Shown: positions 30,357 to 41,716 of the stretch, piece after piece | Layout: every line of letters begins with the position of its first letter | Position numbering within the stretch: the stretch's first letter is position 1 | Origin: Rusavskia elegans | Taxonomy: Eukaryota; Ascomycota; Lecanoromycetes; Teloschistales; Teloschistaceae | Reading direction: 5' to 3' | Assembly (NCBI GenBank): GCA_011316305.1 | Contig: SAUG01000102.1 | Span: 1-64,000, forward strand | Length of the DNA stretch: 64,000 bases | Translations under genes and position numbers: made by a program | The notes under the pieces: generated by a model | Seen by the model: only the letters and a program-made list of their open reading frames with translations | The model's database searches: none | Told to the model about the DNA's origin: nothing

Positions 30357-33300
30357 TCAATGATGTCCTCCTATGAAACTCGACCAGGATTTGACTTCAT
30401 TTGGGATACCTTTGGGACGAGGTAATTTGACACTCATGCACTGAGCGAAGAGTACAGCGGTCTGAGAGACAATGTTCAGCCGTGGGAAGCCTAGCAAGGG
30501 GAAGTCCAGACCAGCGATGCTTACCTTGGGCTCCATGAACAGAGGCACTCCGAAATCCACAGCGTTGCGACGCATCACATAATCTTCATCCAGGAGCGTT
30601 TTGGCTCTTTGACTGGCCAAATTAAAGACGCCTCGAATATCGTACTTCTGAAACTTCTCGCGGAGAAGTCTCTTATCAGTTTTAGGAAACTCAATCACTT
30701 CGACAGCGATACTGCACTTCGCAGTTGACTCCAAATGCTCCTTGATCGCTGCATTGGCCGCGTAGAATTTGTATCCAAGTGGCTGGACATAGTCGATAAT
30801 TGCAGTCAGCTCCGGCTTGGTCGTGTCGCCGCCAAAAAGCAGTCCTTCGCCAGGCTCCGGCATGCGAAAGTTCATGGTCGATTGCATCGACGTCCAATAC
30901 GCCTCGATGAGGTCCTTCCCGAAGCATGCCATTTCGCCTGTGCTAGACATCTCTACTCCGAGGAAAGGATCCGCTCCTGCCAACCGCGTCCACGAGAATT
31001 GCGGTACTTTGGTCGCCAGATAGTCCCTCTTTTGTGCCATCAGATCGACAGTTTCAGGCACGTCTCGGCCGAGCAGGGCCTTGGTTGCTGTATCAATGAA
31101 GTTCGTACCCAAGACTTTGCTGACGAATGGGAAAGACCGCGATGCACGAAGGTTACATTCGATCACCTTTAAGGCCGGTTCACCCCCTGAGGGATCGTTG
31201 GCTTTGATGATTTGCATGTTGAAAGGCCCGGTGATATTCCATGCTTTAGCTACCTTTTCTGCAATTTCCTTAACTCGTACCAAAACCCCCTCGTCTAGAT
31301 TTACCGGGGGAAGTACAAGAGTCGCATCACCCGAGTGGACGCCTGCCGGTTCTACGTGTTCGCTGATCGCGTGAACGATGAGCTTGCCCGCTGAGCCTAC
31401 AGCGTCCACGTCGATTTCCTCGGCTCCTTCAATAAACTTGGTAATCACCACAGGGTAGTCTGGTGAGACAGCGCTAGCGGAGACGAGCTTCTCCTTTAGC
31501 TCCTCGTGACTGCGGATGACGCTCATTGCTGCACCAGAGAGGACGTAGCTGGGACGGACCAGTACGGGATAACCAACTTCTTCGGCAAATTCTTCGGCAT
31601 CAGAAACGGAGGCCAACTCTTTCCATGCAGGTTGGTCTACACCTATACTGTCAAGGATCTGGGAAAACTTATGACGGTCCTCTGCTTTGTCGATATCTTT
31701 AGGATCAGTTCCGAGTATGTGAGCCTTGCCAGTCTCCTGTAATCTCAGGGCAATATTCTGAGGGAGCTGACCACCGACAGACACCACGACGCCACTCGCG
31801 GATTCCAGCTCGTAGATATCCATGACCCTTTCGTAGCTTAACTCCTCAAAGTATAATTTATCCGCTGTGTCGAAATCTGTGGAAAAAGTTTCGGGGTTGT
31901 AACTTTTTCAGTCAGCCTGCCTGCAATACAACTGCCTCATAAGTACAAATGGGATTAGTTGGTCTCATCTCACGGCATGGCAGTGCATCCGAGACCTCGA
32001 CTGACGCCAGTCGAGGCCTCGAATGCCTGGCTTGCCAGGGATAGCTCCAAAGTCAGTCGGAATGGGGTAGAGTAGCTCTGAAAACTACTTACTTGATCAT
32101 AACCGTCTTCTTCCCCATCGCCTTCAATGATGAGGTCGCATTGACGGCGCACCAATCGAACTCGACCGAGCTTCCAATTCGATATACGCCACTTCCTAAT
32201 ATGATGGTACCATGATCGTTGAATGTAACGTCATGAGATGTCGCGTTGTACGTAGTATAGAGATAATTCGTATCCGCAGGGAACTCTGCTGCTAAAGTAT
32301 CGATCTTTTTAACGAAGGGTCGAATGCCAAATCCTTTGCGCCGTGCGCGCACTTCGTCTTCTGTGCTTCCGACACACTGTGCAATCTGTTTGTCGGAGAA
32401 TCCCATCTTCTTCGCTGTGCTTACGAGCTCTTTCTTAAGGCCAAAAAGACTCCCAATGTCTGTCAGCTCATGATGAACATCGACGATGTTCTGAAGCTTA
32501 TACAAGAACCATTTGTCAATTTTGGACAAATCATGGACGCGGTCAACGGAATAACCTTCATGAAGCATTGCTTGCCCTACAGCAAGCCAGCGCCTATCAG
32601 TAGGGTTCCGCAGAACCTCGTCCAGATCGTCGAATTTGTCTCCCTGAAAGCCCACGAATCGTGGATCCACCTGTCGAATAGCTTTTTGGAAAGATTCTTC
32701 AAATGTTCTCCCAATTGCCATGACTTCGCCAACAGACTTCATGGAGCTTCCAATGTCACGTCGCACGTGCTGGAATTTGCTCAAGTCCCATCGAGGTATC
32801 TTGGTCACAATGTAATCAAGACTGGGCTCGAAGTTCGCAGTTGTGGTTTTCGTGACAGCATTAGGGAGTTCAGGAAGAGTATGTCCGAGACCTATTTTGG
32901 CAGCGGTGTAGGCCAATGGGTAACCGGTAGCTTTCGAGGCCAAGGCGGAAGATCTCGACAACCGTGCGTTGACTTCGATGACTCTGTAGTCCAGGCCATC
33001 AGGTTGTAACGCGTATTGGACGTTGCATTCGCCGACGACCCCTAAATGCCGGATGATTTTGATTGCAGACGTTCGCAGCATATGATACTCCTCATCGCTC
33101 AATGTTTGGCTGGGTGCGACCACGATGCTGTCGCCAGTATGGGTACCGAGGGGATCAAAGTTCTCCATGTTACACACAGTTATGCAATTGTTGGATGCGT
33201 CGCGAACAACTTCGTACTCCAATTCTTTCCAACCCTTGAGTGACTTCTCAATTAGAATCTGAGGTGATAGGGTGAGGGATCTCGAAGAGAGGTTTTGCAA

Positions 33301-34189
33301 TTCTTCCTCATCAGACGCAAAACCTGAGCCCAGACCACCGAGAGCGTAGGCCGACCTGGATATGATCGGGTAACCAATCTTTTTTGCAGCCGCTAGGGCT
33401 TCGTCCACGGTACTGACTGCAATAGATTCTGCGATGGGTATGTTGATCTCTCGTAGCGCTTTCGCAAACAGATCTCGGTCCTCGCTAGTTTTTAAGGTAT
33501 TAATGCTCGTCCCCAGTACTTTGACACCGTACCGTTCGAAGATACCCATTTCGTCCATCTTCACCCCTAGATTAAGGGCGGTCTGCCCGCCAAAGGTAAG
33601 GAGGATCCCATCTGGTCTTTCACGTTCAATCACGTAAGTGACATACTCTGGTGTTACTGGAAGATAGTATACTTCGTCGGCAAGTTTGTGGTCTGTCTGG
33701 ATGGTGGCAATATTGGGGTTGATTAGGACCGACGCAACTTTGGCTTCTTTGAGTGCCTTCAGCGCTTGGGAGCCTGAACATTGAGTCAAAATTCAGCTGT
33801 GCAGTAAAAGCGTAGCGCATCTTTCCAAACATGTAGCACTTACCAGAGTAGTCGAATTCACCGGCTTGGCCAATACTTAAGCCACCACTACCGATCACGA
33901 TCACTTTCTTGACATCGACTAGATTCTTGTTGCCTCCAAGGACTCCACTGGAGATGTAGGCCTGGGCACTCGGAGCTTCTTGACCAGTGATCTGCCGTGG
34001 CCTCGAACTGGCGAAAGTCCTCGCCTGTTGACATAGTGGTACAAGAGGGACCTTCTTTTGGAACTTGATTCCTGATGGGTATTTCAAGCTGGGAATTGAT
34101 AATCTCCCTAGAGATTGGGACGTAGATCTACTTGTATGGAGGAGTCTGGTACAATAACCAATCAGTTGTTGACGAGGAACCATTGTCAT
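30357..34189 (-). CDS. cpa2: Carbamoyl-phosphate synthase, arginine-specific large subunit
   Basis: Three exons: 34189-33844, 33773-32093, 31902-30357; 1190 residues. An N-terminal Arg/Ser/Leu-rich segment ([20 protein letters not shown]) is a mitochondrial presequence. The tandem synthetase halves follow: [21 protein letters not shown] opens the first, and [20 protein letters not shown] (rebuilt across intron 2) the second. ATP-grasp blocks ([54 protein letters not shown]) are intact, and a C-terminal MGS-like domain ends the protein. There is no fused aspartate transcarbamylase, so this is the arginine-pathway enzyme: with the small glutaminase subunit it makes carbamoyl phosphate for ornithine carbamoyltransferase. 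Introns are 70 and 190 bp. Start 34183 is an alternative. Confidence 0.95.
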
Positions 34190-34777
34190 TGAGCGGCGCA
34201 AAAAGTTGACTGATATGGGTCGAGTATCACTGGAATTGGAAAGACCCGGGTGCAAGGCGCACCGCGGGCTCCCTTCGTAGCTTCAGCACTGTAGCTTCAG
34301 CACTGAACCTAATACGGGCACGAGACAGCTGTGATGATGGTTAACAGGCGATTGGACGGACATGTACTGTGCAATTGGGCTTATGAGACTTGACAAAACA
34401 TTCTGCATCAGAAAGAGCCTCAGTAACCGTCAAGCCTGCATCCCAGACTAGTTCTTGATATGAACAGAAATTGAACTTTTCTCGAAATCCGTGGCTCAAG
34501 CTCCAATTCCGTCCTGTTACCTTATCAGCGGACACTAGCGCTGTCGAGGTTTAGTCGATCTGCTGCCAAGCAAAGTCAATTGCAACGTCGATTTGCTTAC
34601 TAACTTACTGGCAACAAGCCAAGAACGTTACCTGTTTTGTCTCCGGGTCTTGGGCGCCTCAGCCATCTATTCTTCAAGGAATGACACTGACCACGATGTA
34701 TTTTGGTCTCTTAATACAGTAGAGATGTTGACTAGTTCATACAAGACTCTCTCATGCTAATGCCGTAGGCGAATATT
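34190..34777. other. cpa2 upstream region
   Basis: Between two minus-strand genes. I looked for Gcn4/CpcA-type TGACTCA sites and found no perfect copy. No coding sequence supported. Confidence 0.5.
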
Positions 34778-37333
34778 TCAGTCAGAGTCGAGAGGGTCCC
34801 CTAACTCAATTCCCACAGCACCCATTTCCTCTCCAGCCGTCTTGATCCCGTCATTCATGCTTTGTTCATCCTCGGCATACCTTCGCATGACCACACGCAG
34901 GAATGCTGCTAGTACATGGACTTGCTCCTCATCCTGTCGTTCGGTACTACACTCTTCGAGCTTGACTCCCTGTCGCTTGAGTGCCTCTAGGCGCTGCTCT
35001 ACGACGAGATCCAGTACTTTGGACACGTTGGCAAGCTTGACTTTGAGACCTGTTACATCAGACAATCTCGACCGCCGTCGCTTTCGCGTCATTTGCGGCT
35101 GTCCAAGACCTTTGCGTGCTACTAGCATGGGTATCATTCGTAGTGTCTCGTCATTGGGAAGGAATCCAAAGACTGCCTTCAGGCTGTACAACGTCACCAA
35201 TGTTCCTTCGAGGTCCTTGGCGAGACACATGCAACGCACGATCTGATTGTAGAGATCTTCACTGAAATCCTCATGGACAGCGGCCCGGCTCCGTGTCGAC
35301 AAGCCAGTGTACCAACCGAGGAAGTCATGGAAGACTCTCCGAGGCCCCGGAAATCCATCAACAGGTTCTATGGAAAGCTTATCAAGGTGTGCTTTCTCGC
35401 AGTCCCACAAGCAGGCAAACGTTTCAAGGTCCGGCTTAACGGAGTCCTTCATGGCCTGATATAGCTGCCAGGCTACCCTAGGCTCGCCTCGACGCAATTC
35501 CGCGTACAACATGTGGTTCATGAAATATGAGTTCGGTGAAATTTCTGCAAGGTCGAGGTGTTCCTTGAGCATATGGACCGCTTCAGACCTGCCCCGTCGC
35601 TCATAGTACAGCAGGAGAAGGGAAAAGGTTTCTATCGTGGCAGGCGGGACGACGCGCTGAATGTGAGACGGTGTCCGCAATTGTGGCTCAGATGGAGGTT
35701 GCCTTAGTCGGTCACCTCGTCGTGTCTTTACAACCTGGAGCCTCTGTTGAATCATCGCCCAGCCAAGCTGCTCTGCCTTTTCTTTCTGCGAGGGCTGGCC
35801 GCTTCGAAACCAAGCACCGATGATACCGTTGACATGTTTTGCATCCGGCGTTACGCCTCTTTCATACATGAGTTCTACAACGGATACTGCTGCTTGGATC
35901 TCCCCCATACCAATGAGTTTCTTGATCCAACTGCCGTAGAAGAACTTATTCTGGAATTCGCGAGGTAATGTCGTGAGTGCACTTAATGAAACTCTGGTCA
36001 GCTCGGATGGAGAGGCGCTGCCCGACTGCAAAGTTCCGAGGAGAGTGAGAGAGGTCTTGTAGAGCTGATTTTGATTGTTTGGTGACTCTCTGCCCGTCAG
36101 CATCATATCCTTGAAAACGGCCAGCGCGACATCTGTTCTACCCGCATTGATGAAACACATTGCAAGTCTGTCGAAGTCATTAATTTCGATGCTGGATCCA
36201 AGATTCCTCCTTAGGTCCAAATATAGATGCCATGCTTTTCGCGTTGCATCATCAGTCCTGCTCTGCGCCCAAGCTTCTATGACGGGGATTGCATGGCGAG
36301 CGGTAGAGGGATCTGAAGCGTCAAAACTTTTGTCTGCAATATCTTGCGCCTTCTCGATATCCCCCTGCAATAGGCAGATACGAACCCCTTGCGAGGCATG
36401 GCTTGTGGTAGCATGTGTCTCGTTGGGAAATTGTTGCATATCCCATTCATGCTGAGCTTCCTCCACTCGACCCTCGCTGATATAGGTGTCTATAATCGTT
36501 CCTCGCTGCTCCTTGGAGAGCTCTTTTCCACTTCTCAAGATGTCCTGAGCCAGGATACTCAAGTGCGGAGCGCGATCACGACCTTCGGAGGGGGTCGCGA
36601 ATTGACTTCTCCATATAATGTCCCAGCACTTATTGGGTACAAATTCAACAAAAGAAGGGAGCAAGCGTTTGCACCGCTCATAAGAGATCCACAGGTGCTT
36701 GCGCTTCTTTGGATTCAGAGGGTCGCTAGCAGCAATTTTCAGGCACGAGTTGAAACGACGAAGATGTGCTTTCTGCTGGGGAACAAGCTCCATTGCCATA
36801 TCGAGCTCGTCCAGCTCTATCTGCTGTAATATGCCTGCACCGAGGCCATCACCAAGTCTTCCCAAAGCCCTGGTCGTAAGGGTTTCGCTTTCCGCCTCAA
36901 CCTGCGCGTTTTCTTCATCGCTGAGCTGGGTCTGCTGCAACGCAAGCCGGACCTTTCGGCGATCTTCATCCGACAGCTGCTCAAGTAGTGGCTCGATCAG
37001 GGATTTGGACTCGGCCGAGGTTGGTGATCCGTCCCCACGCAGCTCTCCAAGCTCTTCCTCCAGTTGGGCGATCCTTTGGCGAATTTCTTGCTCTGCTTGT
37101 GACACATCGGCATCTTCATGACCACGATCGAGCTTTATCTTGTCACGCGAGCCGGGGAAAAGCTGTTGGTACCATGTGACCTTTGGCGGGCGTGACGAAT
37201 TGCTATCGTTGCGTGAGAAGGTCGTGGCGAAGGGGATGAACGGGCTGCCGAAGCTGATGGGCGTATGGACTCCTGACCACGAAGCTGACAAGATCTGGCA
37301 TGATCGAGCTCGAATCCCTCTCAGCCGGTGCAT
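34778..37333 (-). CDS. Mitochondrial pentatricopeptide-repeat (PPR) protein
   Basis: Intronless, 851 residues. The N-terminus (MHRLRGIRARSCQILSASWS) is basic and Ser/Arg-rich, a likely mitochondrial presequence, followed by the conserved VTWYQQLFPGSRD block and a coiled, charged region (~75-170). The rest is helical repeats: DRLAMCFINAGRTDVALAVF, AAVSVVELMYERGVTPDAKH, FSLLLLYYERRGRSEAVHML and LYAELRRGEPRVAWQLYQAM fit PPR units. Expected role: binding organellar RNA for processing, stability or translation (Neurospora cya-5-like proteins are the nearest idea, not established). Divergent from orc3 with 283 bp between starts. Confidence 0.85.
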   Translation of the reverse strand: MHRLRGIRARSCQILSASWSGVHTPISFGSPFIPFATTFSRNDSNSSRPPKVTWYQQLFPGSRDKIKLDRGHEDADVSQAEQEIRQRIAQLEEELGELRGDGSPTSAESKSLIEPLLEQLSDEDRRKVRLALQQTQLSDEENAQVEAESETLTTRALGRLGDGLGAGILQQIELDELDMAMELVPQQKAHLRRFNSCLKIAASDPLNPKKRKHLWISYERCKRLLPSFVEFVPNKCWDIIWRSQFATPSEGRDRAPHLSILAQDILRSGKELSKEQRGTIIDTYISEGRVEEAQHEWDMQQFPNETHATTSHASQGVRICLLQGDIEKAQDIADKSFDASDPSTARHAIPVIEAWAQSRTDDATRKAWHLYLDLRRNLGSSIEINDFDRLAMCFINAGRTDVALAVFKDMMLTGRESPNNQNQLYKTSLTLLGTLQSGSASPSELTRVSLSALTTLPREFQNKFFYGSWIKKLIGMGEIQAAVSVVELMYERGVTPDAKHVNGIIGAWFRSGQPSQKEKAEQLGWAMIQQRLQVVKTRRGDRLRQPPSEPQLRTPSHIQRVVPPATIETFSLLLLYYERRGRSEAVHMLKEHLDLAEISPNSYFMNHMLYAELRRGEPRVAWQLYQAMKDSVKPDLETFACLWDCEKAHLDKLSIEPVDGFPGPRRVFHDFLGWYTGLSTRSRAAVHEDFSEDLYNQIVRCMCLAKDLEGTLVTLYSLKAVFGFLPNDETLRMIPMLVARKGLGQPQMTRKRRRSRLSDVTGLKVKLANVSKVLDLVVEQRLEALKRQGVKLEECSTERQDEEQVHVLAAFLRVVMRRYAEDEQSMNDGIKTAGEEMGAVGIELGDPLDSD

Positions 37334-37616
37334 ATATCGACACGGACGATTGTGGATCGGAAACCATGAAGCGAGCAGGAATTTATAGAGGGTTGAAAGA
37401 CGACACCAAGCTAAAGCTTGTCATGCTGCGGCCCGTTCCGTAGTGCTCCGATTGATCGCGGTTTCAATCTATCGAGTCGAATCCTAGATCCCCGCCGTGT
37501 TTGTGTCCATCAAGATACATTCAAGCAATATCGAGGTTGTGACTCCTTATATAACATGGAAGTGTGGGACATACTGCCTGTATGACTTTGGTAGTTATCC
37601 ACCCGAAAGTGAAGAA
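37334..37616. promoter_or_regulatory. Bidirectional promoter, PPR gene / orc3
   Basis: 283 bp between two divergent start codons, so both promoters must lie here. No specific motif assigned. Confidence 0.55.
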
Positions 37617-40098
37617 ATGGTTACCGACATTCCAAAGGTGGACCCCGTTGAATATCAGGTTTGGTAACGGTATGAGTGGTTCAATCTAGTAGCTAAACTG
37701 TGGAAGGGATGTTACGTCTGGACCCCGGACGGGGCCTCTCAGCCTGCACAGCGAGCTGTCAAACGCAGACGAATATCCAAGTCATCCATTCATTCCGATA
37801 GACACGAATGCATCAATACAGTACCATTGTTGCTTGGTAACGAAACGCACGAGAACGTTTCGTTGCGATCTGCGTTGCTCGACGAGAGTTGGCACCCTCA
37901 GGAGCGGATGATACATGTTAGGATAATATAATATGTACTTCGTCTATTGGAAAAGGTTAACACAGCTGCAGAAATTCTTCGAGAGCACCACCGCAGACAC
38001 AATCAGCCAGGTCGGTAGTTTTATTCTGGAGTCAAGTCAAGCACGGTGAACTTTGCCTAGTTGATTATCAGGGAAAATCTGATGGTTAATGTGAGACAGT
38101 ATCGAAGCCAGCATACCCACAGCCCTTATCGTCGTCGGACCGAGTAATTCTACGTACACGAATATCGTCCGCTCAGTCGAGGCACAGTTACAAGAGAAGC
38201 TCAATGTAGCGGTGGTGAACATCGTCCCGTCCCAGATCGTCAATCTCAAGTCGGCCCTCAAATTTATCAACAACCATGTTACCGGTGCTGCTTTGATCAC
38301 TGAGGAAGACGGCTTGCCAAAGCACGAACAGGTTTATTCTCTAATCGGAGACGATCGCTCGCCTGTCTGACCCATAACAGTCGAGCCGACGATTGAATTA
38401 TGATCTTCAAGTTCTCTGTGATCACGTCCGGTCTCAATCCATTGCGAAAGTCATACTTGTGTTCCATGATAGTGAAGCTTTCGATGGAGTGTTGCTGAAC
38501 GACATCATTGAGGTGATAAGGTAAAATTTTCTGCATTTCCTCTCCCTGTTACTGCTGACACTTTTTAAAGCTCGTGGCACGACAGAATACCGTTTGTCTG
38601 CCTATTTGGTATAAAGACCTCTGTCGAACTCTTCCAAGAGAAGCTACACCGAACGACAATACAACGCTTGCATGGTGCGCTGTTCGAAGTGGCTCAAGTT
38701 GATATTGATAGCGTTTTCAATACCGTATCCTCTTCAAAAATGGAAAAAGGTTTCTGGCTTGGTCCTGGAATAATTCATTTGATCTTGCAAGCTCAACAAA
38801 ACCCCATCCAAAGCATCGCGTCATTCACAAGATCACTGCAGGTTTGTGAGAGAATAGGTGGAGAGCATGAGCCTTCAGCTGATTATTGCTAGTATGCACA
38901 TATGACCCATATTTTTGCCAATCCATTGTGTGTTCTTCTGAAGGATCCTTCACCAGCCCAACCATTCCAAGAAGAACTGTATGAATATGTGCGCAATCTG
39001 GACTCGTTCAGGCAGTAAGTATGGTTATCAGAATCTCGGGATATCTTCAGACTGATGAGTGATTAGACATGTAGAAGACTTGCTTGACCAGAAAGACCTT
39101 GACACGGCTAGACGCCTCCTCCACGACAACTTTTTTCTCCACGAGCAAGTTGAGCAAGGAATAAAGAAGAGCAGAAAAGCCATCGAGAGCCTGATACTTG
39201 CAGCGGAGCTTCTTGCAGCCATCCAGAAGTCTCTAAACATCAGAGCAACAGATCCATGGTGCAATCTGTATACTATAGCAATGGCCGGGCAACTGAAAGA
39301 TTCAGCTATTGTCAAAGATACCCTCCTCGACGTTAGAAAGTTGTCGTCTGATGCTATGACCACACTGCTAGAGGACCTAGCCGACTCGCCATTGCCTAAT
39401 GCATTGGTGCTTCTCAACGAAGTTCGACAACTACACTCGGAAAACGAGAGTACAGAGCCACTTCGATCGAAGCACGATATCAATTATGCAGGTCTTCGCA
39501 CTACTATAGTCTCACACAAAGTCGAGCTCAGCAAGCAATCGGCTTCCCTGTCAAAGCAGGACCTTTCATATTCAAAGATCGTCAATCGTGTAGACGACAT
39601 CTTAAGCAAGTATCTGCAGGAAGCTCTCGTCACTCCCCAAGAGCTATTTTTGCATGAGATTCTCATCTATGATTTCAAATCGCCACATCGCGAGGTGTTT
39701 GCACCAAAACCCCGCCACGCAATGGAACGCGCTTTGAGTTCTCCGCGAGATTATCTTGGGTGTAACTGCTGCAAGGGCACGCAGCGTGGCTTGTCAGCTA
39801 CCCATCCTGTCACTTCAATATTGTATCAGCTGTTCCTCGAATCTGGAGCCATCATCAATACTTCAGACCTGTGGTCAGCATTTAACACGATCGTCGAACC
39901 AGAGGAAAACGATGACGAGGATGCTGAGCAGGAAAGAACATTGTAGGTTCTTTACCTACCCTGGAGAATCGCAGCTGACCACAAGCCTAAAGAGCTCTCT
40001 TTTCCCAAGCACTTGCCGAATTGAAGTACATGGGCATGATCACAAGCAGCAGGAAAAAGGCTGATCACCTTGCAAGAATGTTGTGGAATGGTCTCTGA
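37617..40098 (+). CDS. orc3: Origin recognition complex subunit 3
   Basis: Nine exons: 37617-37658, 37707-37916, 37966-38045, 38100-38331, 38381-38520, 38571-38841, 38893-39014, 39067-39942, 39993-40098; 692 residues. Introns are 48-54 bp and every join keeps phase. Recognisable blocks: GCYVWTPDG then basic VKRRR (possible nuclear signal); LQKFFESTTADTISQVGSFI; IPTALIVVGPSNSTYTNIV, the Orc3 AAA-like fold lacking a Walker A; SSWHDRIPFVCLFGIKTSVE; a helical middle domain; and the C-terminal winged-helix region ATHPVTSILYQLFLESGAII ... LALFSQALAELKYMGMI ... ARMLWNGL. Orc3 is a structural subunit of ORC, which binds origins and loads Mcm2-7. The first exon (14 codons) is the least certain part. 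Confidence 0.9.
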
Positions 40099-40266
40099 TC
40101 TTATGATGTGCTATTAGTGACCAATCAGAGCCATATCGGATTAAAAGTAACGCCAACCTCCCTGGGTATCATCGGTCCTTCTTCACCTTGTTGTGACTTC
40201 AGGATGCGAGTCAAAATTACTCTCTATCCACACAAGAGGTGAATTTCGAGACCTCGCGGGTACTCT

Positions 40267-41495
40267 CTATGTACCAACCCGCTGAATGATGTCCTCGCTC
40301 TCGATCGGTCTTCCCATCTCGCCTAGAACCATTGCTTCGCGCCTCCGTCTCCGGAGCGCCTGCTCCTCGATACTTTCGTCCCGTACTCTATTCCCTCTCC
40401 TCATCAAAGGCCCCCATCCCGGATCCGGCGCGTTGGCAGTGCCGTGGACTTCATACCAGATTTCCGAGAAACCTTGCTCATCGTCGTCTGGCTCGCCGTC
40501 ATGGTCTTTGAAACATGAACATGAATCACCAGAGGATCCATGCTTGAACATAGTCTTCTTGGCTTTTTCGTCGGTCAAGATTAGATTGAGAACTCGGAAC
40601 ATAGCTGGATCGCGCTCTTGGCCTGAGCTTAGTCTGTTTATGAGCCTGTGTTTTGCGGCAAGCTGGGAATCCTTGTCACCAGGATATTTACTTTCAAGAT
40701 CGCCGCCGAAAGGGTACTTCTCCAGCCAAAGGCTAAGGATGTTACAATCCAGTGCAACCTGTACACCGAACCTTAGCAGGAAGAGATACATCAGTTCCAG
40801 CGCATCGCGTTCGATCTCTGTGCGATGGATTTCTTTGCCTTCCACCCGTGCAGTCTCGAAGCGACGTGAGAGCGGCAGGAGATTGCTCAGGCAGTCGACC
40901 AAAGACTGAACGGCCGTGTTCTTGTATGCATCGAAGCATTCTGGTACTGGTGCTGTCAGTCTCTGGAGTCGCCTCTGCGAGTGACAAACATATACCTGCT
41001 TGGTAGAGGTACTTGATGGATGTTATTGCCCTGTCTCTACGCTCATTGTTTCTACTGCGGAGATCGCGCAGAAGCATATGACGAGAAGAGCTTTTGGATG
41101 CCCGTTCGATTATGATCCTAATGGCACTGGTCGAAGCTCAGCTGTTGCCGGAAAACACCTGGTTCCACTCACGCATTGCGGATCTCATCATTGGTATTAC
41201 GGGAAAGCTCATCGAGTGTCTCAAGCTTGATTGCTGTAAATTCTCAGTACGCCGCCCAAATCCAAGAAATCATAATCATTACCGTCTTCGGTCCTTTGAT
41301 TGGATTTGTACTCTGGAGTTTCCGTAGGAGTAACCTCGCAAGCGTTGCGAACTGCAAGTAGCTGCCAGCGGATGATATGACTGGCGCCAAACCCCAGAAC
41401 CGCTTTCAACATTACAATCGGGAACTTTGTATTGATCAATTAGGTGGAGACTTACCTAGACCAACGAGAAATGCAATTTCATGCTTCGATGTCAT
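40267..41495 (-). CDS. Fungal armadillo-like protein with N-terminal membrane segment
   Basis: Five exons: 41495-41456, 41402-41283, 41233-41173, 41117-40996, 40940-40267; 338 residues. Starts MTSKHEIAFLVGLAVLGFGA, a hydrophobic segment likely to anchor or target the protein, then ASHIIRWQLLAVRNACEVTP. Splicing of a 49 bp intron at 41282-41234 joins TEDAIKLETLDELSRNTNDE. The remainder is short helical repeats of the armadillo/HEAT sort (IERASKSSSRHMLLRDLRSR, ECFDAYKNTAVQSLVDCLSN) and an acidic, then basic, tail. I recognise the N-terminal block from conserved hypothetical proteins of Pezizomycotina; function is unknown. Convergent with orc3 (168 bp) and divergent from nop14 (221 bp). Confidence 0.8.
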
Positions 41496-41716
41496 CTTCC
41501 TGGATTATACTAAAAACATCCATCTTGATGCAAATACCTAGAACTTTGGCTATGAACAATCGCAACTGAGCAAGGCAAGGAATAACCTACATGAGCATGC
41601 CAAGACATATCGGAATCTCGGCAACATGATTCGCCGACTGCCGAGGTTTATCCCAGTACGTTCATGGTTTTTTTGGTAATTCAAGAGCTCTGAGATAAAT
41701 CACCAATCAAGATAGA
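41496..41716. promoter_or_regulatory. Bidirectional promoter, armadillo-like gene / nop14
   Basis: 221 bp between divergent start codons. No specific motif assigned. Confidence 0.5.

Noticed and set aside
40286..40909. 207-codon plus-strand frame opposite the armadillo-like gene
   Set aside because: Antisense to an exon whose frame is supported by phase-consistent splicing; no domain.
41221..41439. Apparent frameshift in the armadillo-like gene
   Set aside because: Explained by a normal 49 bp intron (GTAATG...TTACAG) that restores phase, so no mutation is needed.
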